Shown one piece after another: positions 41,803-47,808 of a DNA stretch of 47,808 bases. Position 1 is the first letter of the stretch, and each line of letters begins with the position of its first letter. The notes under the pieces were generated by a model. It made no database searches, had not been told where the DNA came from, and saw only the letters and a program-made list of their open reading frames with translations. Origin of the DNA: Rheinheimera mesophila (GTDB lineage: Bacteria; Pseudomonadota; Gammaproteobacteria; Enterobacterales; Alteromonadaceae); NCBI RefSeq assembly GCF_000986865.1, contig NZ_LAVS01000017.1:1-47808 (forward strand). Reading direction: 5' to 3'. The position numbers and the translations under genes were made by a program.

Positions 41803-42954
41803 TTATTGCAGTTGCTTCAACCGTGCCGCTACTACATCCAGTTCAGGGAACTCCTGCTCTGGTAAGTGTTGACGTAACTGATCAAAACGTTGCGCCAGTT
41901 CGCTGGTGCTGCTGGCACTTAAATTGATATGACCCATTTTGCGGCCTGGTCTTTTGCCTTTGCCATACCAGTGCAAATGGCAGCTTGGCAAACTTAATAC
42001 CGCCGGGCTGACATGATCTTCACCCAGAATATTCACCATCAAGGTTGGACGCACTAAAGCCGTGCTGCCCAGTGGCAAACCACAAACAGCCCGTAAATGG
42101 TTTTCAAACTGACAGGTGTCAGCACCTTGTTGAGTCCAATGCCCTGAGTTATGCACCCGTGGCGCTATCTCGTTCACCAGCAGCTTATCGCCCACCTGAA
42201 AAAACTCTAACGCTAACACCCCGACGTAATCCAAAGCGCTAGCTACAGCTTCAAACATCTGCTTGGCTTGTTGCTGCAATTGCTGTTGGCCCGGTAAAGC
42301 AAGAGATACCGCCAGCACACCAGAGACATGATGATTTTCGGTCAGAGGGTAGACCACCATATCGCCAGCCTGATTACGGGCTCCAACTAAACTGACTTCA
42401 CGGTCAAAACGGACAAACTGCTCAGCCACAATGGCCTGAGGTAAGGTATGATCAGCGCCTGCCATAAACTGCTGGATGTCAGCCCACACTGCTGGCGCAT
42501 CAGCCTGAGTTTTTAAGCGCCATTGGCCTTTGCCGTCATAACCGGCTAACGCGCTTTTTAGCACCAGTGGTAACCCCAGTTGTTCAATGGCCTGATAAAA
42601 ATCCTGTTCAGTCACGACAATTTTATAAGCAGCATTGGCTACGCCGGCTTTATCCAGCAGTTGTTTTTCCTGACGGCGATCGCCACCCGCTTTGATCGCT
42701 GTGCTGTTTGGTAAAAACTTACCGCTGTGCTGACACAGCTCCTGCACCGGATAAGGGATATGCTCAAACTCAGAGGTGATCACATCCGCATTGGCTATAG
42801 CTTGTGCCAAACCTGTGCCCAGTTGCTGCTGAGTAACTGGGTCAACAATAGTGTCGCTGTTCACATCATAAGCAGAGACTTTTAAATTCAGTGGAGTACC
42901 TGCCAGACTCATCATACGAGCCAGTTGACCAGCACCTAAAACCAGAACCTTCAT
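41803..42954 (-). CDS. purK: 5-(carboxyamino)imidazole ribonucleotide synthase
   Basis: The 383-aa ATP-grasp enzyme starts [15 protein letters not shown] and has [54 protein letters not shown] and [16 protein letters not shown]. It carboxylates AIR with ATP and bicarbonate in purine synthesis. It starts 3 bp after purE, as expected for purEK. Confidence 0.97.
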   Translation of the reverse strand: MKVLVLGAGQLARMMSLAGTPLNLKVSAYDVNSDTIVDPVTQQQLGTGLAQAIANADVITSEFEHIPYPVQELCQHSGKFLPNSTAIKAGGDRRQEKQLLDKAGVANAAYKIVVTEQDFYQAIEQLGLPLVLKSALAGYDGKGQWRLKTQADAPAVWADIQQFMAGADHTLPQAIVAEQFVRFDREVSLVGARNQAGDMVVYPLTENHHVSGVLAVSLALPGQQQLQQQAKQMFEAVASALDYVGVLALEFFQVGDKLLVNEIAPRVHNSGHWTQQGADTCQFENHLRAVCGLPLGSTALVRPTLMVNILGEDHVSPAVLSLPSCHLHWYGKGKRPGRKMGHINLSASSTSELAQRFDQLRQHLPEQEFPELDVVAARLKQLQ

Positions 42955-42957
42955 CAG

Positions 42958-43443
42958 TTATTCCTCGGCTGGATTCGGGTGAGCCAATACAGAGTCGGTT
43001 TGCTCTTTGCGGAAGGCGTCAATCTTGCTCATCAGCTCTGTATCAGAGGTTGCCAGAATTTGCGCTGCCAACAAGCCAGCATTGGCAGCCCCTGCATCAC
43101 CAATAGCCAGCGTACCCACAGCAACACCTTTAGGCATTTGCACTATGGATAACAGGGAATCCAGACCTTTTAAAGCTTTTGACTGCACGGGCACACCTAA
43201 TACCGGCAAGCTGGTAAAAGCTGCGGCCATGCCCGGCAAATGCGCTGCACCGCCAGCACCTGCAATAATGACTTTTAAACCACGGCTTGCGGCATTAGTG
43301 GCGTAGTCGGCTAAAAGTTGAGGAGTTCTGTGAGCTGAAACAACAGTAGTTTCATAGGCAATTTGAAAACGATCTAACATATCGGCCGCGTTTTTCATTG
43401 TGGGCCAATCAGATTTAGACCCCATGATAATACCTACTTTCAT
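42958..43443 (-). CDS. purE: N5-carboxyaminoimidazole ribonucleotide mutase
   Basis: A 161-aa class I PurE with [13 protein letters not shown] at the N-terminus, [22 protein letters not shown] and [20 protein letters not shown]. It moves the carboxylate from N5 to C4 to give CAIR. The start ATG 43443 has AAGGAA upstream; an in-frame upstream ATG (43476) adds an unrelated stretch. Confidence 0.97.
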   Translation of the reverse strand: MKVGIIMGSKSDWPTMKNAADMLDRFQIAYETTVVSAHRTPQLLADYATNAASRGLKVIIAGAGGAAHLPGMAAAFTSLPVLGVPVQSKALKGLDSLLSIVQMPKGVAVGTLAIGDAGAANAGLLAAQILATSDTELMSKIDAFRKEQTDSVLAHPNPAEE

Positions 43444-43488
43444 CGTTGTTTCCTTAAAGCTACAAAGAACTGGCATAATAAGGCCGCT

Positions 43489-43523
43489 ATTATATACGCA
43501 AAGTCATTGAAGCTGTAGCTTCA
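43489..43523 (-). promoter_or_regulatory. Probable purEK promoter with a 16-bp palindrome
   Basis: On the minus strand TATAAT lies at 43494-43489, 45 bp upstream of purE. The perfect palindrome TGAAGCT-GT-AGCTTCA (43508-43523) covers the place of the -35, where no good -35 hexamer is seen. It does not match the PurR box. It could bind another regulator. Confidence 0.5.
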
Positions 43524-43588
43524 GGGAAGACTCTGGCCCTGACCAGAACCATTTTTGACGAAAAACCCCAGATACAGGACTCAGAACA

Positions 43589-44173
43589 GTGACAGAGATT
43601 CCATCTGCCGTAACCGCCCTGCGCCAAGGTCAGGTGATTGCCTATCCAACCGAAGCTGTGTTTGGTGTCGGTTGCGACCCGGATAATCATTTGGCTATTG
43701 AAACTTTGTTGCAGGTCAAACAAAGGCCAAAATCCAAGGGTTTAATTTTAATAGCTGCAGACTTTTCCCAATTGATTCCTTATATTGCAGCCGACCAGCT
43801 TAGCTTGGAACAAACTCAGTTGATGTTAGACTCATGGCGCAACAGCGCCGGTGTGAGAGATAAAGCCGCTGTGACCTGGGTAGTGCCTGCTTCAGCGCGT
43901 TGCAGTGACTGGCTGACGGGGCAGTTTGATAGCATTGCAATTCGGGTTTGTGATCACCCTGTGGTGCAACAGTTATGTCTGGCTTTTGGTAAACCTATTA
44001 CCTCCACCAGCGCGAATTTATCTGGCCTGGAACCTTGTCGCAGTGCAGCCGAAGTCAGGCAGCAATTGGCAGATAAAGTGGCTATCATAGTCGACGCGCC
44101 AACAGGTGGTCGCGCTGTGCCATCAGAAATTCGGGATATCACTACAGGCCATATTTACCGTGCGGGCACATAG
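43589..44173 (+). CDS. tsaC: L-threonylcarbamoyladenylate synthase TsaC
   Basis: A 194-aa YrdC/Sua5-family protein with VIAYPTEAVFGVGCDPDN, KQRPKSKGLILIAA, and PITSTSANLSG, which form the ATP and threonine-binding pocket. It makes threonylcarbamoyl-AMP for the t6A37 modification of ANN-reading tRNAs. The start codon is GTG. hemF follows after 26 bp. Confidence 0.95.
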   Translation: MTEIPSAVTALRQGQVIAYPTEAVFGVGCDPDNHLAIETLLQVKQRPKSKGLILIAADFSQLIPYIAADQLSLEQTQLMLDSWRNSAGVRDKAAVTWVVPASARCSDWLTGQFDSIAIRVCDHPVVQQLCLAFGKPITSTSANLSGLEPCRSAAEVRQQLADKVAIIVDAPTGGRAVPSEIRDITTGHIYRAGT

Positions 44174-44187
44174 CCGTCTGGGAATGA

Positions 44188-45120
<933 letters not shown>

Positions 45121-45136
45121 GTGCTGGCGTCAGGGA

Positions 45137-45577
45137 TTATCTGTTGATCATATGGCTGGCAAGCTGGCCCAGCGAATGACTTAAACCCTGACGCAACAAC
45201 TTATCTTCTACCACTTCAGCCAAAGCTTTATCCATACAAAACATCCACTGGTCACGCATCTGCTGATCCACAGCAAAAGGCATATGGCGCATCCGCAAAC
45301 GTGGATGACCGTATTTCTGTTCAAACAAAGCCGGACCGCCTAACCAGCCGGATAAGAACTCAAAAAACTTTTGTCTTATGTTATCCAGAGGCAGAGGATG
45401 GATCGCATAGAGTTCAGCGGCTTCCGGTGCTGTCGACATAATGTCGTAGAATCTGTTGGCCAGACGTCGTGTTGCATCTTCGCCGCCAATCAGCTCGTAA
45501 GGCGTGATCGCCGGAGTCGGATGTGGCTTGCTATTTGGCTGGCTTTTATTAAAAATCGCGTCAAACAACTTTTTCAT
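45137..45577 (-). CDS. Group II truncated haemoglobin
   Basis: The 146-aa protein has the 2-on-2 globin pattern: ELIGGEDATRRLANRFYDIM, QKFFEFLSGWLGGPALFEQKYGHPRLRMRHMPF with the proximal His of RMRHMPF, and the DQWMFCMDKAL helix with Trp, typical of group II. A Pro/Lys-rich tail of about 25 residues precedes the globin fold. Such globins bind O2 or NO. The start at 45577 lies only 9 bp from the divergent aroE start, so its promoter must lie in aroE. Its place next to hemF may be meaningful, as the product needs haem. Confidence 0.9.
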   Translation of the reverse strand: MKKLFDAIFNKSQPNSKPHPTPAITPYELIGGEDATRRLANRFYDIMSTAPEAAELYAIHPLPLDNIRQKFFEFLSGWLGGPALFEQKYGHPRLRMRHMPFAVDQQMRDQWMFCMDKALAEVVEDKLLRQGLSHSLGQLASHMINR

Positions 45578-45586
45578 GGTGAACCT

Positions 45587-46402
45587 GTGGACCGTTACGC
45601 TGTATTTGGAAATCCTGTTGGGCACTCAAAATCGCCGCTGATCCATAGCTGGTTTGCCAAACAAACCGCACAAGCTTTGAGTTACGAGGCCATTTTAGCA
45701 CCGGTCGACGCCTTTGCCGACTGCTGGTTTAGCTTTGTCGCTGCGGGTGGCCGGGGTGGCAATGTCACAGTGCCTTTTAAAGAACAGGCCTATCAGTTAG
45801 CTGAACTACTTAGTGAACGTGCTTTGCAGGCAGGCGCTGTAAACACTCTTTATATAGATAAAGCCGGTGTGCTTTGTGGGGATAACACCGATGGTTTAGG
45901 TTTGGTAGCCGATTTAACCCGACTGGGCGCCCGGCTACAGAATGCCTCTATATTAATCTTAGGTGCTGGTGGAGCTTGTCGTGGTGTCATAGGGCCTTTA
46001 TTAGCGGCTGGTGTAACACATATTCATATAGCCAATAGAACTGCAGCCAAAGCGGAAGCAATAGCCGGGCTATTTAACCACAGAGTCACAGCATCAGGTT
46101 ACGACCGAGTGCCTGTGGAAAAATGGAGCCTGGTGATCAACGCGACTTCCAGCGGACTGGATCAACAAAGACCGCCGCTAGCAGAACAACATCTTAAGCA
46201 CTGCACCTTGGCCTACGATATGTTGTATGGCAAAGAGCCAACGGCTTTTCTGAGCTGGTGTAAGCAGCAAGGTGTGCCTCAGTGCGCTGATGGTTTAGGT
46301 ATGTTAGTCAGTCAGGCGGCTGAGAGCTTTGCGATATGGCGAGACGTGAAACCTGATGTGGCTCCGGTACTACAGCAACTGACGGCTATGGTGAAAGCAT
46401 GA
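45587..46402 (+). CDS. aroE: Shikimate dehydrogenase AroE
   Basis: A 271-aa protein (E. coli 272) with YAVFGNPVGHSKSPLIH, the catalytic Lys in VTVPFKEQAY, GAVNTLY and GDNTDGLGL with the catalytic Asp, and the NADP-binding ILGAGGACRGV and NRT segment. It reduces 3-dehydroshikimate in the aromatic amino acid pathway. GTG 45587 (GTGGACCGTTACGC) is the likely start, matching the E. coli METYAVFG start; the frame is open far upstream but unconserved. The stop overlaps the DUF1488 start by 4 nt. Confidence 0.96.
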   Translation: MDRYAVFGNPVGHSKSPLIHSWFAKQTAQALSYEAILAPVDAFADCWFSFVAAGGRGGNVTVPFKEQAYQLAELLSERALQAGAVNTLYIDKAGVLCGDNTDGLGLVADLTRLGARLQNASILILGAGGACRGVIGPLLAAGVTHIHIANRTAAKAEAIAGLFNHRVTASGYDRVPVEKWSLVINATSSGLDQQRPPLAEQHLKHCTLAYDMLYGKEPTAFLSWCKQQGVPQCADGLGMLVSQAAESFAIWRDVKPDVAPVLQQLTAMVKA

Positions 46403-46647
46403 ACCAACAACTGATCTTTAATCATGACTTCAGTTTTGATGAAAACACAGATTCTGTCCGCTGTAGTTGTTTAGCGGCAGGCATGCGGTTACACATCTAT
46501 ATAAAGAAGCCACAAGGCTGGGATAACCAAAGCTGGTTGGAACAAATCAAAGAAGACTGCTTTTATTGGGAAGAACAAATAGAAGAAGCGGCCAAAGCAG
46601 ACCGCTTTAATGAGGATGGTGTGTTGTATCTGGATGGCTCAGCTTAA
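46399..46647 (+). CDS. DUF1488 family protein (YrdB-like)
   Basis: The 82-aa acidic protein has the short DUF1488 pattern: an N-terminal strand pair (IFNHDFSFDENTDSVRCSC), then a C-terminal helix rich in Glu and aromatic residues. Its position directly after aroE, with an ATGA overlap, matches E. coli yrdB. The function is unknown. Its last 9 nt overlap the convergent carbonic anhydrase gene. Confidence 0.8.
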   Translation: MNQQLIFNHDFSFDENTDSVRCSCLAAGMRLHIYIKKPQGWDNQSWLEQIKEDCFYWEEQIEEAAKADRFNEDGVLYLDGSA

Positions 46648-47178
46648 CGGCTCTGCCAGATACTCATCTTTTAATATCACGTAGTTCATAGCAGACTGAG
46701 TCAAAAAACTACGCTCTGCTTCATTCAGCGCCCTGGCTTGTTTTACCGGGCTGCCGACATAGAGATAACCAGACTCTAATCTTTTGCCTGGTGGTACCAA
46801 ACTACCAGCACCAATAATGACATCGTCTTCTACTATAACGTCGTCCATCACTATAGCGCCCATACCGACCAGAATACGATTGCCCAACTGGCAGCCGTGC
46901 AACATCACTTTATGTCCGACTGTGACATCGTCTCCTATAACAAGAGGAGAGCCGGCCGGGTTCTTGGTGGTTGGTCGGGATACATGCAGTACAGAACCGT
47001 CCTGTACATTAGTACGTTCACCAATACGGATAATGTTCACATCACCCCGTGCTGCGACTAAAGGCCAGATACTGCTATGAAGGCCAATTTCAATATCGCC
47101 GACTAAAACAGACGATGGATGCACATAAACTCCTTCAGCAAGCTGTGGAGTTTTACCTTTATATGAAGTTAATGACAT
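46639..47178 (-). CDS. Gamma carbonic anhydrase-family protein (YrdA-like)
   Basis: The 179-aa protein is a left-handed beta-helix of hexapeptide repeats. Likely metal ligands are the His of LHVSRPT and the two His of GHKVMLHGCQ, as in CaiE/YrdA-type proteins. GDIEIGLHSSIWPLVAARGD is a family hallmark. Activity of this branch as carbonic anhydrase is not proven. ATG 47178 is chosen with GAGGAAA upstream; an in-frame start at 47259 would reach into an unconserved part. Confidence 0.93.
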   Translation of the reverse strand: MSLTSYKGKTPQLAEGVYVHPSSVLVGDIEIGLHSSIWPLVAARGDVNIIRIGERTNVQDGSVLHVSRPTTKNPAGSPLVIGDDVTVGHKVMLHGCQLGNRILVGMGAIVMDDVIVEDDVIIGAGSLVPPGKRLESGYLYVGSPVKQARALNEAERSFLTQSAMNYVILKDEYLAEPLS

Positions 47179-47289
47179 AACAATTTCCTCTGCTGCTGCG
47201 GAAGTATGCGACAAATGTTGAAAAAAAGCACGGTCCGATTGAATTTCAGGCTGTCGCACTCAAAAGTATAAGTTTTCTTAAAAAGAGTG

Positions 47290-47317
47290 TTGCACGCTGT
47301 CAAAAACTCCCTATAAT
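47290..47317 (+). promoter_or_regulatory. rrn promoter P1
   Basis: TTGCAC, 16 bp, TATAAT, followed by a GC-rich discriminator GCGCGCC. The context AACTCCCTATAATGCGC is nearly the same as in E. coli rrn P1 promoters. An A+T-rich tract (47264-47286) is in the position of an UP element. Confidence 0.9.
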
Positions 47318-47397
47318 GCGCGCCATGCCAACGGGGTGGTGCGAAAGCAGCTCTGGTGTGGTTTTGAAATGAAGTGAAAAATGATGCAAAGCATCGC

Positions 47398-47425
47398 TTG
47401 ACACGAGATTGAAAATCACTAAAAT
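47398..47425 (+). promoter_or_regulatory. rrn promoter P2
   Basis: TTGACA, 16 bp, TAAAAT, followed by the GC-rich GGCCGCC; 108 bp downstream of P1. Confidence 0.85.
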
Positions 47426-47519
47426 GGCCGCCTCGCAACGCGGTGGAGCCGAAAGGCTCAAAAGTGAAGCGAAGCAGGTTGAGTGGGTGAGTTTGATAAA
47501 TAATTTCAAGCCGCTACCT

Positions 47520-47547
47520 TGACACAAATTCTGGGAAGTGTAAGATA
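47520..47547 (+). promoter_or_regulatory. rrn promoter P3
   Basis: TTGACA, 16 bp, TAAGAT, followed by ACGCCTCCCGC; 122 bp downstream of P2 and just before the boxB hairpin. Confidence 0.83.
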
Positions 47548-47556
47548 CGCCTCCCG

Positions 47557-47573
47557 CTGAACACGGTTCAGCA
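47557..47573 (+). promoter_or_regulatory. rrn leader boxB-like hairpin
   Basis: Perfect 7-bp stem GCTGAAC/GTTCAGC with an ACG loop, directly upstream of boxA, as in rRNA antitermination leaders. Confidence 0.75.
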
Positions 47574-47574
47574 T

Positions 47575-47587
47575 GCTCTTTAACAAT
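47575..47587 (+). promoter_or_regulatory. rrn leader boxA antitermination element
   Basis: TGCTCTTTAACAA is identical to the E. coli rrn boxA, the NusB/S10 binding site. Downstream, the stretch CTGTGTGGGCACTCA (47600-47614) matches the conserved leader part involved in 17S precursor folding and RNase III processing. Confidence 0.92.
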
Positions 47588-47732
47588 AAGCAATCAATCA
47601 TCTGTGTGGGCACTCACGGTTTAGATTCTGCAGCGAGCAATCGCAAAAGAATATATATCAGTGAAGTGACTTACATAGAAATATGTTTTAAGTCAGTGAT
47701 ACTGAGCAGCTACTTTTGTAGCAATTAAACTT

Positions 47733-47808
47733 TAATTGAAGAGTTTGATCATGGCTCAGATTGAACGCTGGCGGCAGGCCTAACACATGCAAGTCGAGCG
47801 GGGTTTTC
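47733..47808 (+). rRNA. rrs: 16S ribosomal RNA, 5' end (partial)
   Basis: From about 47733 the sequence follows the start of 16S rRNA: ATTGAAGAGTTTGATCATGG, then CTCAGATTGAACGCTGGCGG and CAGGCCTAACACATGCAAGT. The window ends in variable region V1, after about 76 nt. The exact mature 5' end is set by alignment to E. coli. Confidence 0.98.

Noticed and set aside
43495-43507. PurR box upstream of purE
   Set aside because: ACGCAAAGTCATT keeps the left half only; the right half of the PurR palindrome is missing.

Overview
The window looks like a near-origin chromosomal segment of a gammaproteobacterium. Proteins and gene order resemble the Alteromonadales/Rheinheimera-Alishewanella group; this assignment is an inference from protein likeness and synteny, as no database search was run. 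The order mnmE-yidC-yidD-rnpA-rpmH | dnaA-dnaN-recF-gyrB | glyQ-glyS | fadBA | pepQ-yigZ-trkH | trkA-rsmB-fmt-def | lysM-dprA-smg-zinc ribbon | purEK | tsaC-hemF-aroE-DUF1488-gamma carbonic anhydrase-rrn matches, from memory, the first tens of genes of Shewanella-type chromosomes. No CRISPR array, IS element, prophage or tRNA gene was seen.

Layout. (1) 1-4.3 kb, plus strand: the 3' end of a DEAD-box helicase (deaD), trxC, a PEBP-family protein, a TauE/SafE permease and a YbfB/YjiJ-type MFS transporter. (2) 4.3-8.1 kb, minus strand: rpmH, rnpA, yidD, yidC, mnmE, covering ribosomal protein L34, RNase P protein, membrane insertion and tRNA wobble modification. (3) 8.13-8.57 kb: a 443-bp gap with a consensus rpmH promoter, six GATC sites, one perfect and one near-perfect DnaA box, and a dnaA promoter with a DnaA box in its spacer. 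It is a candidate oriC, and transcription diverges from it on both sides. (4) 8.57-17.7 kb, plus strand: dnaA, dnaN, recF, gyrB, then glyQS. recF carries two identical 16-bp parS-like sites. (5) 17.8-22.4 kb: an accessory island with a HigBA-like toxin-antitoxin pair, a LytTR/LytS-type two-component operon with an unrecognised membrane-anchored protein, tusA, and a HEPN/MNT pair. (6) 22.5-30.2 kb: fadBA with a FadR-like box, a soluble lytic transglycosylase, a GNAT acetyltransferase and a secreted GH13 enzyme. (7) 30.5-38.3 kb: pepQ-yigZ-trkH converging on trkA-rsmB-fmt-def, with a 127-bp nested inverted-repeat element at the convergence. (8) 38.4-47.2 kb: lysM protein, dprA, smg, zinc-ribbon protein, purEK (minus), tsaC, hemF, a truncated globin (minus), aroE, DUF1488 and a gamma carbonic anhydrase (minus). 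(9) 47.2-47.8 kb: an rRNA operon start with three tandem promoters, boxB/boxA antitermination signals and the first 76 nt of 16S rRNA.

The genes mostly serve replication initiation, chromosome handling, translation (L34, GlyRS, Fmt/Def, RsmB, TsaC, MnmE, 16S), membrane biogenesis and potassium uptake. The least explained parts are the parS pair in recF, the nested repeat between trkH and trkA, the membrane protein beside the LytTR system, and the very tight head-to-head packing of the globin gene and aroE.
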